From positions 47,873 to 111,872 of the forward strand of contig CATOCQ010000001.1 in the NCBI GenBank assembly GCA_951640195.1: a stretch of DNA of 64,000 bases. Direction: 5' to 3'. The notes below the pieces were generated by a model. That model was given only the letters and a program-made list of their open reading frames with translations. It was not told where the DNA came from and did no database searches. The translations under genes were made by a program, and so were the position numbers. Positions within the stretch are counted from its first letter, which is position 1; the number at the start of each line of letters is the position of its first letter. This DNA is from Porpolomopsis calyptriformis (taxonomy: Eukaryota > Basidiomycota > Agaricomycetes > Agaricales > Hygrophoraceae). Below are positions 1 to 11,479 of this stretch, piece after piece.

Positions 1-155
1 GACAATCTTTACAAAAATCAATTGCCAAGGAAGCGTCTTTTTTTTGAAAACGGGCGGCATGGTTAAAAGATTTTTTAGACCAACCTGAGAGTGAGTAGTC
101 ATAATGTATCCATTTCACTATTCTTATATGACTAGATACCATTGTATGCAAAGGA

Positions 156-774
156 GTGAGGCTTTCCAACCTTCGCCTACGCACCATCACAAACCAGGTT
201 TCAGCCTTTGCAGAGAAGCGCTTCCATGATATGCAAGCATCCAATATCATTCCCTGGGGTATGTCGCGGCGGTGGGTCGAAGATGTTGGCGAGGATCCTG
301 AATGGTTAGTGATATATGCCTCAGAGCGAGTGAAAGATGGTCGTATAGTCAGGGATGGGTTTTATGTGTGTTCATTGCATTTCAATAACATCATTCACTC
401 ATTGAAATGTGGTTATTTAGGAAAATGAAGCTCAATTCATCTGGGAGGCCACTCAAAAACTGTTTTCTGAAATTCAGCCTGTTTGTCCAGCTCTGGGTGG
501 GGATAAGAGACATCTGGAAAGCGCTCTCTACCCACTAATGGACTTTGATGTCCTTGAAGAAGAGGACAATATTGTACATTCATGTAAGCTCAACTAGGAT
601 TCAAGAGTTGAACATTGATATTTTGAAGCAGCATCACTTCTCCAGACCAATGTTGGCACATGTTTAGACATCACTGATGGTCATGAGCCTGTTGGATTAC
701 GCCACGACATTCAAGCATGGTACGAGTTAGGACATAGGGTGTGTCATAAACTTATTTATTTACATGATTTGTTT
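156..774 (+). CDS. Uncharacterised multi-exon gene, 5' part; cut by transposon
   Basis: An open frame from 156 continues through an apparent intron near 362-420 into an exon at about 421-580 (Glu/Asp-rich end, ...LEEEDNIVHS) and then an exon near 642-738. Splice-like GT and AG borders and consistent coding sense suggest a real plus-strand gene. I recognise no domain. It runs directly into the TA target site of the transposon at 777. The oxygenase-like coding sequence resumes immediately after the transposon at 3627, so both may be parts of one gene; that is inference only. Coordinates are approximate. Confidence 0.4.
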
Positions 775-776
775 TA

Positions 777-837
777 CAGCCGTTTGCACATGGCTTGACA
801 CTATTCCGCGGATTTGAAAAAAGAAAAGAAGTTGACT
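777..837 (+). repeat. Left terminal inverted repeat of Tc1/IS630-type element
   Basis: It begins with CAGCCGTTTGCACATGGC directly after a TA dinucleotide and matches the reverse complement of 3547-3608 over about 61 bp. Confidence 0.92.
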
Positions 838-907
838 CAATACTGTTATGACCGATTATTAATCATTTAAATACAACTTTTAGGCTGCCGTTCACGACTC
901 TGTTGTA

Positions 908-1965
908 ATGCCCTATCAAAAAATTAGTTTGGATGTAAAGCTCGCAGCTGTCAGGCTCCATGATCTCAATCTGCTTGACCTCGAGACCATTCTGCATATT
1001 GTTGGGTTCTCTCGCAGCACCTACTTTCGTGTTCTAAAGCTTTGGCACGAAACTGGCAACGTTACTATCCACAGATTGAAACTTGGACGGCCTCGGCTTC
1101 TCCACAAGAGCGATGTTGATTATCTGATCTGTCTTGTGCACCACCGGCCTCACTGGTTCCTTGACGAGCTCCTAGCTCTTCTCAAAACCAATCGATTCAT
1201 TTCTGTTCACTATACAACCATCTTCCGAGAGCTGACTCGCATGGGTATGTCTTTGAAGAAGCTGAAGAAAATTGCACAAGAGCGGAACGAGAATGCTAGA
1301 GCCGACTTCATTGCAAGGATGGCCCAGTACGAGCCTGAGGAGTTGGGCTTCATTGATGAAACTTCCAAAGATGAATGAACACTCTCACGTTGGAGAGGTA
1401 GATCAAAGAGGGGGGCTAGGGCTGAGGCAAGGGAGGTTTTTGTTCGAGGAATCCGTCTCAGTGCAGTAGGCCTTCTCACAATTGATGGCATGACGGCAAG
1501 TACTGTTGTTCAAGGCTCAATGACGAAAGCAGGATTCCTACAATTTCTTGAATTTACAGTGGTACGTTTCAGCCATTTTTGCAAAGATACAACTCATTTA
1601 TTGTAACAGATACCACACTGTGTTCCCCATAGCAACCTCCGTGTGCTTGTAATGGATAATGCAAAAATCCATCGAGGCCCTGAAATCCTAGAGTTGCTTG
1701 ATCGTTTTGGTGGGTTTCCCACCTACATAAATGAACCCATGCCAATCAACTCACAGGAATCCAGCTGGAGTACTTGCCGCCATACTCGCTAGATTTGAAT
1801 CCAATTGAGGAGGCCTTTTCAAAAATCAAAGCATTCATTCGTCACAACCAAGATATTTTTACAGCTTCGACAGAATTTGGTATAATGTATGATATGTATG
1901 AGGCTATGGATGTTATCTTGCCATCCGACGCAGCTGGTTATTTCATTCACAGTGGTTACTTTTAG
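908..1965 (+). pseudogene. Tc1/IS630-type DDE transposase with one premature stop
   Basis: The protein would cut and paste the surrounding element. The N-terminal half (908-1375) is a helix-turn-helix region typical of Tc1/IS630 transposases, ending in the first catalytic Asp within GFIDETSKDE. The frame then hits TGA at 1376-1378 but stays open on the other side (SRWRGRSKRG...), so the stop looks like a CGA-to-TGA change of an Arg codon. Two introns are apparent (about 1562-1609 and 1712-1761). The second catalytic Asp lies in VMDNAKIHRG near 1650 and the Glu in LDLNPIEEAF near 1800, giving a full DDE triad. The protein ends at 1965. Without readthrough this copy cannot make full transposase, but a related product could act on its ends. 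Confidence 0.88.
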
Positions 1966-2033
1966 TTTTGAACGCTATAAACTGTTTGGCAATTCTATTG
2001 ACTGTATCTGCAAATAATACGGACGTCTAAGTA

Positions 2034-3480
2034 TTATGACAATGCCCACGAAGCAACAGCATGTTTCAGCTCTGCAATCTCCCCACTTTTGAATCCCATC
2101 TCCTTTAGTTCACTTATCTCAGTGTAAGCAAAGGTATGTGTTCCCGAGTACCCATTTGCGACAAGTCGGTCTTGAATAGCTTCGGAAAGTGAGTAGTTGT
2201 CGCAGAAGTCAGTTATTGTCATTTTTGGTCTAGATGGATTTGCAACAGAGATGAGCAGTGGTGATTGAGAAACAGTTGAAGAAGGAACAGCATTGGGTGC
2301 AGGTGTGACATGAGACAAAAGTCCGAAGAGAGCGTCAGGAATAGAGAAATGGTTGTGAATTTGCATGGGTGCAGAAACTGTTGACGGCATTGATGAAGAA
2401 GTGATTTGGGGCCAAGACTGTCTGGAGACAAGACGTCGAATGCTTTATGGTTTGGAGGTTTATCAATTGTTGCACTCCCGTCATCCTTAAGCTTTAGGTG
2501 AATGGGTTAGTGTTGCCAACTCAAGTGATTACTTCACGACTCACCAAGGCAGAAGCCCAGACCTCAAAGTGAGTCATGCTTAGAGGGAAATGCTCAGGGT
2601 TGTCAGCCGGCACATAGCAGTGATCACTTGAGCGGTTGCGTGTATTGCAAGCCCATCGATTCCTAAGAAACTGGATCTTTTCGTTTCGGGCTACATTCCC
2701 TGGCAATATTTTATCAGGTTTCTATATATTATAAATACTATTAGCATCAAAATGGTAGCGAAACACTCACTTTTTTCTTTTTCTTTTTTGGCCGGTCATC
2801 ATCAGTATCGGTGTTCTCTTTCTCACTGTCAGTACCCCTCTTTCTATTCTTTCTGCCATGCTAGTTGACGCCTTGCCATTTAGTATAATAACTATAGATG
2901 TTACGCAACATACCTTAAGATCAGATGTCTTCTCTGTAATAGTGACGTTCACAATCGGATCTTTTGCTTTGAGGGCTTGCTTGACAAGAAAGCTGTAATT
3001 GTTATGATGAAGATTCATAGCATTTGGAGCATGATGAGGGACTGAGAAGGAGACATCGTAATCTTCGAAACTGAGGTTTTCTGGGTGATAATACGCATCA
3101 ATCTTAACAAGTAGTTGGGCCTTGACCATGTCCCAAGGATCGGCAGATGAGAGTTTCAGAAAATCGTTATGGGGTACACGTTTGCGAGCTGGTTTCTTCA
3201 TTTCTTTTGCATGAAACAGGGAGAGATTGTAGGTGATTTTCAAAGGAGAGGTTGCATCTAATTACTTTGATATGGTTATATTTGGGTTTGGATGTAGCAA
3301 GGACATACTTTCATTATGCTTTCCGACCTCCTTTTCCTTCGGCATCTTGAGTTTTGGCGGAACCGTCAGTGTGAGCAAAGGATCAGGTAGCATGCCTAGA
3401 TCAGGCTTGATGGCAGCTTCAAGCTCATCAGAAGACAATTCGATGTCGCCAGGATCAAGCACACTATTGGGTGGTGCCAT
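2034..3480 (-). CDS. Transposon accessory protein with C-terminal SAM-like domain
   Basis: A multi-exon minus-strand gene fills the other half of the transposon, tail to tail with the transposase (69 bp between stops). Exon pieces read about 3480-3262 (acidic N-terminus MAPPNSVLDPGDIELSSDE), 3243-2935 (a conserved-looking globular part with paired His residues), a basic/acidic linker with KKKKK near 2780, 2700-2530 and 2390-2034. The last exon has a helical segment containing SLSEAIQDRLVANGY and ISELKEMGFKSGEIAELKHA, which looks like a SAM-type helix bundle. Function is unknown; a protein- or DNA-binding partner of the transposase is possible. The shortened element at 10.6 kb retains the start of this gene. 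Confidence 0.6.
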
Positions 3481-3546
3481 TAGGGCAATGAGCAATGTTA
3501 AGAGTTATGGTAAGAGATTGCGTGAGTAGTAATTAAAGTTATGGCT

Positions 3547-3608
3547 AGTCGACTTCTTTTTCTTTTTTCAAATCTGCGGAATAGTGTCAAGCCATGTGCA
3601 AACGGCTG
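3547..3608 (-). repeat. Right terminal inverted repeat of Tc1/IS630-type element
   Basis: Reverse complement of 777-837 with a few mismatches and one extra base in an A-rich run; followed by the TA target duplication. Confidence 0.92.
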
Positions 3609-3626
3609 TAATCTGTCTCTTTCAGC

Positions 3627-4215
3627 ATGATAACCCTATCCCCTCTTCTGACCTTATTGGCAATCATTCAGCCCGAAAATCAAAAAATCACACGTCACTA
3701 CTTGCAGGCAACTGAGAAGCAAACGAACTACCTTGACAAGCTACTAGAAAAATTAGCACCAAAGGAGTGGAACCGCTTAAAACGTACTTATAAAGCAGGT
3801 CGTTGGTACCAGGACCTCAATGAATCCTGCTTTTTTGGACTCGCAACTATTTGGAAGCTTCAGGTTGATGTGCACATCAACCACAACGATTTTGAATTGA
3901 GCGTGATCACTTGTGCCGGCAAGTTTAATGGGGGACATCTTTATTTGCCGGACTTGGATTTGTGCTTAGCGTGAGGTGTTTTGTTCATGTATGTACCATT
4001 TTTGAACTAACTGCTGAGCTAGATATAAGGCTGGAGATATTGTTATTCTGAGGTCTCCATACTTGTTCCATGGAGTTGGGCACTGGGAACCTGGCCCCAT
4101 GTTGTCCACCAATACATGCACTCCTGGGCGTATCGCGTGGGTCCATTTTAGCCACCAAGATGTCGTTCGATTCTTAGATGAGAAGCCCAAAGACTACATG
4201 ATTCGGCTAGGCTAG
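3627..4215 (+). CDS. 2OG-Fe(II) oxygenase-like protein, C-terminal part
   Basis: Two exons (about 3627-3970 and 4021-4215, intron of about 50 nt) encode the C-terminal double-stranded beta-helix seen in many basidiomycete 2-oxoglutarate/Fe(II) oxygenases. The signature is VDVHINHNDF (His-x-x-x-Asp-like site), GKFNGGHLYLPDL, then KAGDIVILRSPYLFHGVGHW (distal His) and GRIAWVHF (Arg that would bind 2-oxoglutarate), ending at the TAG near 4213. The family acts on unknown substrates; it resembles the TET/JBP-prolyl hydroxylase fold. The N-terminus is uncertain because the transposon ends 19 bp upstream. The upstream exons at 156-738 may belong to it, in which case the gene is interrupted. Confidence 0.7.
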
Positions 4216-5643
4216 GTTAATTATACCCTGAATGAACTTGGGTTCCTATTTCTTCAACATGATGTGCACCTTGTTAGGGAAACGGTTTGTACCTCATTGA
4301 GCTTGTGAGGCAAACACGTGAGGAAGTACAAGGTAACGATGAGTATTTATGTATGGGTGCATGGACCAATATCTACGGGGCGCTGACACTCATCCAAAAA
4401 CCAACACACCTCCCTACCCACTGATGGAGACTCCAACCAAGACGCAGCACACAAGCAGATGGATGATACCACATTTCTTTCTTTGCTCTTTTCTGTTGCA
4501 TTTATCCGTTCTATAGCCAGCATAGATACTTAAAGGAGGTTAAATGCAAAGAGGTTCAGACCTCTTGGATGAGGGATGGAGTGACGCACACAAGAGTCTC
4601 TGACCAGACCAAGGAACTGCGCGGAAAAGCCTACACAGGTCTGGCGAAACAGCTAGGTGCTCAACCAGCAGGCTGTGGTCAATGAGTCATTTTACACTTC
4701 TAAATCATTCAGGTGTAGCAAGGACCAAGCGCTAGAAGACAGGCCTTTAGCCAGTATGGAGAGGCAGATAGGTGCCGATCACCCCTCCTCCCATCCTAAT
4801 GAACAACCTCGTGGATGTATAAGTCATAAGGGGCTATGATTGCGGTGACAGGTTCTATTCGGTAAGGTACTATGTTACTAGGACCTCCTCAAACTTTTTC
4901 ACCAAGTCAAGTGTATGCAGAATCTTGTCCAATCAGACACTTTACAGACAGTCATCACCAGTTTGAGGATATTTCTGTTGTCCCCATTGGAAAAGCGAAG
5001 AACCTCAGGATATCCTCTCGTGTAACAGGGACTGTCTCTACCATTGTTGGTGAACACATCAACAATGGCGAGTTGCTCAGGCCTGGTATGCGGTAGTTTG
5101 ACTATGGTATAATTCCGAATCGAAGTTGGATGTGATGTGAGGCTCTGGGATTGTATCGGACATCGAGGCACGTATGTTAGATGAAGTTATTTCGAGGCTA
5201 ACCCTCACAACTGTCTACAGACGTGTGTATTGTACAGATTGACGCTCATGGGGAGCAACATGGTAGAGTCTACAAAATGTGGTACGCTCTGGATCCATCC
5301 TTCTGATAACCACGCCTATTTGACGTGAAGTGGATTTCTTTCTTGCTTGGTAATTGGCAGTAAAAACGCCATTTGCCTTGGGTAAAATCCATCTTGAAGC
5401 CCCACCATGTGGTTAACATCGGACGTTGACATATGCGAAAAGCGTATTCTGAAACAATATGGCATCAGAGCTTTCTGCATACATGAAGTCGACAAATTCG
5501 GGATCAGATGATGGCACTAATGCGTGACTGTCACATTCGGTGGCTGTTACTTTCGGTGACTGTCTTCGCCCTTCGTGAAATTTTCAATATTTGTTCTTCT
5601 ACTTTAACTAGTGTCCCAGAGTCTATGATATTTTAATGTCCTC
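4216..5643. other. Stretch without a recognisable gene
   Basis: Only short open frames (for example 4657-4839 and 4899-5171) with no recognised motif and no convincing exon chain. It separates the oxygenase gene from the long JmjC gene and probably holds old intergenic debris plus the JmjC promoter. Confidence 0.5.
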
Positions 5644-8600
5644 TTGATGTTTTCCTCCGCTTCTACACCCTCTGCTTCATCTTTGACCTCATCACCGATG
5701 AATACAAACTTGAAGCTTTCTCAGTTTCGTGCATTCCAAGACTTCCCGTGGCGTCATAGCCTACCCCTTTCCCCACGTCAACTTGGGGAAGAGTTTATGC
5801 AACTAATGGGGCCAGAAGAATTGGAGAGGAACTCCGGTGCAGCAGACTTGCTTCTAGTAAGTCATTGCTCTCTGAATTGTATTATACTATCAATGACCCT
5901 CATGCCACTTCCACTTTACATAGATGCTCTGCCGTGAGCTCAACAACAGGGCTATCCCTGAAACTCTGACCCCAAACCAGATCGTGTTCTTACAACAATA
6001 CTTCGCATCAGACAGCAGTAGTCTGAGGGAAGCCAACCGTTGGTCTAAGAAGCATCCCAGGGATGTATTTCTTGCAGCCCACATGCTGCTCCACTACAGT
6101 CTTCTTGATCGCTTGGTGGACAGTATTTCCCCCACCCCCTCAAGCTGTTTGGTGCGCAGGCCAAGGTGTTCAAGACCCAACATAACTGAGAGATTGCAGA
6201 GTGTAAGTACAATTTATATGGGTTATTACAACTGATAGATGCATGTATATTTTAGCTCATCCGACCTATCGAAGATTGGGTTACACTTATTGAAGATGCC
6301 ATGTCCGCATTAAGCGAGCTCCCTGTCGCAGAGTCTAAAGTCTCATCACAAAGCCCATTTGAGACTGGCGTTCCAAAAGACTTGTCCCTCAGACAACGCC
6401 ATCTCGTCTGTGGAATCAAAGCGCTACATCGTGCAGCTGGGCACATGAGCACAGCAGCTGTGAGTGAAATCCTCACTAACGTAGAACTCATAGCTTTTGC
6501 AATCACTTGGTTCAGCAAGGTAACTTTCTTTGACTATAAAGGAGATCTATCCTTGCGGCTAATGCTTCATTTTTCTTCCATAGCCTCAAACTGCATTCAA
6601 CATCGATGCTAAGTTATGGAACCAACAGCTGGAAAGGTGTGTATAGCACACATCATCTAAGGATGATTCTGATACCCCTTTTCAGCATGGCAGTTAATAT
6701 ACAAGCTCCGCTATCCCCGACATTCAGGGATATGCTCTCCAGAAATTCTAAGGCTCTTTACGAACGCATGCGGAGCATATTCCATCTCACAACCTCCATC
6801 TCACCCCTCCTTGTTTTCCTCCCTCACAGCCTTAGCAGGGCAGAAGTTAGTCGTGACCAACTTGTTGCGGTAAGCTCGTTTGGCGATCAATTACTCACTT
6901 ATTTATTGATTTCGTCCAGCTGACGTTTTCTTTGGGTAATGAGCATCCCCAATTCCTCGCGAACACAGAGAGAGCACTCTGGCACTCTTTTATTTCAATT
7001 GCAACTGGGTCAACTGCTATGGATGCCATCATTGGATTTTTCTCTCAATTTTCAGCTACTTCCCATCAAACCCAATTTAATGATGCAGACCGCTATTGGT
7101 TCCATTTGCCCGGTATGTCTCCTTCTACTATTTCTTGATTTACCACTCATTACCTTCCTCTAGTTGATTTTATCTCTGATCTTCCAGTGGGGGCCCACTC
7201 ATTGGCATTCCCACTCACAGCTAGGTAACCACTGGCGATATCCTATGAGCTAGCCAAGAACGAGTCTCAGGGATCAGGAGAGAGGTCCTCACAGCAAGAT
7301 GGGGAGGAACCAGTAGTACTTCCGGCTCAGGAGCCAGGAGAAATTGAGGAAGGGGTAGCGAAAGAGGTAGTGAAGGAGGTAGCGAAAGAGGTAGCGAAAG
7401 ATGTGCCGGAAGAGATAGTGAAAGATGTGGGGGAAGAGATAGCGAAAGACATGGGGGAAGAGGTAGTGAAAGATGTGGGGGAAGAGATAACGAAAGATGT
7501 GGGGGAAGAGACTGAAATACGTGGGGAAAGGGAGGGTGGGATCAATGCGGAGAGCACAGAAGGGGGTAGAATGAGAGAGCAAAGGGAGGGTGGAATTGAT
7601 AAGGAACTAGTGGGGGGTGAAACAAACAAGGAAAGAGAGGATGAATCGAGCGAGGACGAGGGTGAATCAAGTGAGGACGAGGAGGAACGAGTCAGTAATG
7701 AATTGGAAGGGAAGGATGATGTAGACGACGAAGGGGAGGATGAAGTAAACAAGGAAAAGGAGGAAGAATTTGGTGAGAAGTGGGTGGAGGAGAATGAACC
7801 GGGCCAGAAAAGTAAGCTTGGTATCATAAATGATACCAGTGATTTACCAGTTTTCAGAGAGAGAACACATCAGGAAACAGGAAATCCAATGGAAACAGTC
7901 GCAGCCCACGGAGAAGTCTTCCTTCCAGGTCTCATCTAGCCGAATCCAGCGCCCACCTCCAAAGCTAAAGAGACGGCATGGTTCAGCTCCCAACCCAAAA
8001 ACTAGGTTCAGACCTACATCACCAGATAATGAACTTCCCCATAAAAAGGACAGAGGCAAAGACCCCTCAACAACGCTCCTCCCAGCTAAAAAGAAAAATA
8101 TCATCTCGGCTACTACGCCGCTAGAAACAGCTACCAGCCAGTTTGGGGAAAGAGTGAGTACTAGATGAGAAAACCTTGTTCTTCGTTTTCAAAGATGATC
8201 ACAGGATCTGAAATTGAAAAAACTCTCTACCCTCCCACTCCCAGAGGTATTGTTCCCTGCTCCCAGCCTTGTTATATCTTGGCTGACAATAGTCATAGTT
8301 GGTCGCTAACCCCATCAAAGTCCCCATCTATGATGCTTACCCAGAGAATGACCCAGAGATCTTTGAATATCGACCACCTGTCAAAGTGGTGAGTGACTTT
8401 CTTTGTGTCTAGGCTGTTAACTGATAGCTAGCTGGTATAGGCAGAAATCGAAGGTGCTTTCTTGAATAGGGTTCACAACCTCATCCAAAAAAGCTATGTC
8501 GACGGCATTCCCATGCACTGTCTTCACTCTTCCCACCTTGCGAAGTTCGACCCAAAGGCATCTTGTATCTTTGTGACAGAGTACGAGGATTTTGTGAAGC

Positions 8601-10497
8601 TATCTGCCACTGAGGTCCAAAGGATATTTCGACGTCGACACATCCTCGTCCTCAATAACCCCCAGGAGAAATTGAATTTTGATCGATCTGGCTTAGAAAA
8701 ACTGGGAAATCTCTCCACACTCAGACAAATACAAGGTACGTACAAGTCATCTTGTATCTGGACGTTATAGTGATGGTTCACAAGTGGCAGAGTTGAGGGA
8801 GCAACCAGGGGAGGATACCCTCCTACGCGCTGGTACATTGGAAGATATATACCAGGCAGCCAAGGGTACAACCCCACGAATTCTGAATGGGCTGGACTTT
8901 CCTATGGGGGAAATATGGCGAATGCCTCCACCTCGATTCAGGTAAGTTTGTGTGCAGTCTTAGATCTTCTTAAATGAAACGTGACATAACAGTGACCTCG
9001 CATCACATGAATGGGCATGGAAAGAGACACGGCACCTGGAGGGTTTTCCTAAAGAGAGGCCAATTACAGACGAAATGCGATGGGGGTTGGCAGTGACCAG
9101 AGGATCGACAACGTGGTGTCATGTGGATGATGACGGTTTCGGAACCTCAGTCCAGGTCATGTGTGGGGCAAAGTATTGGGTTGTTTTCCATCCCATGAGG
9201 GATCAGACCAATGGGAACAAAGCTGGTGACCTCGGAACAACCCTGGCATATCCCCCCCACTGGACTTCGGGATTCACAGGTGAAGGCATATTTGAGGCAG
9301 AGGGTGTCTTGCTGTGGGAAAATTCCACTTTGTAAGTCATTTCTTATGCATTGTGTTCATGTAATTGACTGCACATCTAGTTACATGAGACCCAATACCC
9401 TGCATGCTGTGTGGGGGGTAGAAGATACGATCACGTACGGCTCCCACTTCCTTTCAACGTCATCCATCACTGATACATGCTGTGGGATCATTCACACGTT
9501 TGTGATGAGCTGGAATATCACAAATACTGAACACGACGAGACCCGAACATTCCTTCGCCGTTTGATGTGCATGTGGTCACACCATTTTATGTCAGGGGAT
9601 GAAACAGGTAAACCTTCTCTTTGTACCTTTCTTATATGAGTTAAATAAGTCCTACACTTAGCAACCGATGGTAGGCTTGCACACTTCCCTGACATATCGA
9701 CTCAAGATGGTCTTCTGGATGTTGTGGCTGTTGGAAACATGCTGGAACTCGCCCAAGTCATTGGTCGCCAGCACTACCGCAAGGAGGTCTCTTCCTCTGT
9801 CATGCAAGAAGAGACAATCGCTCTATGGAATTATCGGCAGTTCATGCGGTGGTTCATGGACACCTTCGTCATTTTCATCAGGCAAACTTGTGTTTCGCCG
9901 ATGTATATTTTCCGGCGGTTCCTGGCTGACGTGGCCTCGGCAATAGTTGGCTACAAGCAGGCTAACACCAAGGCATCTGACACTTGCACTGCACATGCTG
10001 TAAAGTGAGCTGTCCTCAGTCACTTCCGCAAGGACTGGGTTGAGGTGCTTCCTCGATTGGAAGGGCTTCTCAAGGAACCATGGACAGAATTGACCTGGAC
10101 TGGGCCAGCTTTTGTTATTGTGTGCCAAAAAGGCCACCCCAACATGGAGAGCACACCAATCTCTTCTGACTACCCTGAAGAGCCTGTCCTCAGTGGAGAT
10201 CCCACCCTTCAATCCGTAGTTCAGGAGGACTTGGATTCAGCCCTTCAACCCGAATTTCAGGAGGACTTGGATTCAGTCCTTCAATCAGCATTGCAGGACT
10301 TGAAGGCTGACTTTTCACAGTTGACTATGGACGTAGATACTGATAGTCATCAGTACTCTCCTGGATCACCAGAGAAGACAATTGGTCGTGTACAAGCTCG
10401 CTCGGAAAGCCCTGGTAAGTCCAAAGTCATTTATCATATATATAATTCATCTATAGTACAATTTCATGACGCAGATTCAACTCTGGAAAATCGCAAA
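5644..10497 (+). CDS. JmjC-domain protein, long, with acidic repeat region
   Basis: A chain of plus-strand exons gives a long multi-domain protein. The N-terminal part (about 5644-7180) is helical and unrecognised. It is followed by a Glu/Lys-rich segment (7250-7830) with tandem units like EEIAKDVG, then a basic Ser/Pro-rich linker (7850-8160). The JmjC catalytic part spans about 8420-9640: WCHVDDDGFGT carries the Fe-binding His-x-Asp (His codon at 9120), and YMRPNTLHAVWG carries the distal His (codon near 9403) after an intron. JmjC proteins are 2-oxoglutarate/Fe(II) hydroxylases or histone demethylases. The end (about 9660-10497) is acidic and Gln/Asp-rich with a duplicated EFQEDLDS-like unit. 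Treating this as one gene is inference; a split into two is possible. No inactivating stop is obvious in the JmjC exons. Confidence 0.72.
7350..7515 (+). repeat. In-frame ~24-bp coding repeat (EEI.KDVG-type units)
   Basis: About five to six imperfect copies of a unit reading GTGGGGGAAGAGATAGCGAA-like sequence encode alternating acidic and Lys residues, predicted to form a charged helix. Confidence 0.75.
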
Positions 10498-10595
10498 TGA
10501 GTAAAGGGTGGATGAAATTATATACTGGGTAGTTTCTCTAGTATTTTCAAACATCAATTGTACCATAGACAACTATATGTACTGTATTATTATTA

Positions 10596-11016
10596 CAGCT
10601 GTTTGCACATGGCTTGACACACTTGTCCGCGGATTTGAAAAAAGGAAAGAGTCGACTCAGTGCTGTTATGACTGATTATTAATCATTTAAATACAACTGT
10701 TAGGCTGTTGTACCAAGATCAGGCTTAATGGCAACCTCAAGCTTGTTGGAAGACGATTCAATGTCACCAGGATCAAGCACACTGTTGGGTGGTACCATTA
10801 AGGTGATGAGCAATGTTAGGGCCTGGACGGTAACGTAGCGTGGCTAACTTTGCCAGCCTAAAAGTGTAGCAAACTCCGCCAGTTTAGCGCCAAAAAGCTG
10901 GCATTGCTAAGCTGCTGTCCAGGCCCTTAAGAGTTACAGTAAGAGGTTGTACAAGTTATGGCTAGTTGACTTTTCTTAAATCTCCGGACAAGCATCAAGC
11001 CATGTGCAAACGGCTG
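10596..11016 (+). mobile_element. Non-autonomous deletion derivative of the Tc1/IS630 element
   Basis: The ends match those of the 777-3608 element and sit in TA dinucleotides (10594-10595 and 11017-11018). Positions 10596 to about 10705 correspond to the left end; from about 10710 the sequence corresponds to the right end including the first exon of the accessory gene. The transposase is lost. Without the nested insertion at 10819-10926 the element is about 310 bp. Confidence 0.9.
10819..10926. mobile_element. 108-bp MITE nested in the deletion derivative, TTA duplication
   Basis: It starts GGGCCTGGAC and ends GTCCAGGCCC, with a diverging ~30-bp inverted repeat inside. TTA is present on both sides (10816-10818 and 10927-10929). 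The full-length element at 3495-3505 has the uninterrupted site with a single TTA, so this is a precise insertion. A 3-bp TTA duplication is typical of PIF/Harbinger-type MITEs. Confidence 0.9.
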
Positions 11017-11403
11017 TAATCCCAATCTACCTGTAGTTAAATGGAAGCGGATCATCTATTTACTCAGCTCAACTGGCCTGGGTCTCTTTCATCTGACTAC
11101 CAGAGTCTACCACTGGTTACCTGAGTTGAGCTCACGCCACGTTGAGTCGACCAAGTTGAACGGTGTTGTTACTACCCGCCTCTGAAACACAGTGACTGGC
11201 ACTTCGTAGAGAGTTTGTTGAACTCTATTTCGGGGACCGCCTTTTGACAGTCACTCGACTGCTGAAATCAGCCACTTGTTGACCCCTCTTTGCCAGCGGG
11301 AAGCTAGCAGCTGCCAAATCTCCTAGGGTCATTTTACAATTTGAAAAGCAAAGCAGTGGATATTCTCTGTTACTTCTCGACATCATCATACACTTCAACA
11401 TCA

Positions 11404-11437
11404 TCATCATCTTCTTCTTCTTCTTCTTCTTCTTCAT
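11404..11437. repeat. Trinucleotide microsatellite
   Basis: A CAT/CTT trinucleotide run. Confidence 0.8.
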
Positions 11438-11479
11438 CAACCACCCGACACTGATACATAACAACTAATTTTCAATATC

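Larger units (their letters stand above)
777..3608 (+). mobile_element. Tc1/IS630-type DNA transposon, complete, TA target duplication
   Basis: The element is 2,832 bp and is bounded by TA at 775-776 and 3609-3610. Its ends are inverted repeats of about 61 bp (777-837 and 3547-3608) starting CAGCCGTTTGCACATGGC, nearly identical apart from a few substitutions and one indel. Inside are a transposase on the plus strand (908-1965) and a convergent accessory gene on the minus strand (2034-3480). TA duplication and a DDE transposase with a D...DN...NPIE pattern are the hallmarks of the Tc1/mariner-IS630 superfamily. A shortened relative lies at 10596-11016. Confidence 0.92.

Noticed and set aside
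7327..7827. Ser-rich 166-aa minus-strand ORF
   Set aside because: Antisense shadow of the Glu/Lys coding repeat in the JmjC gene.
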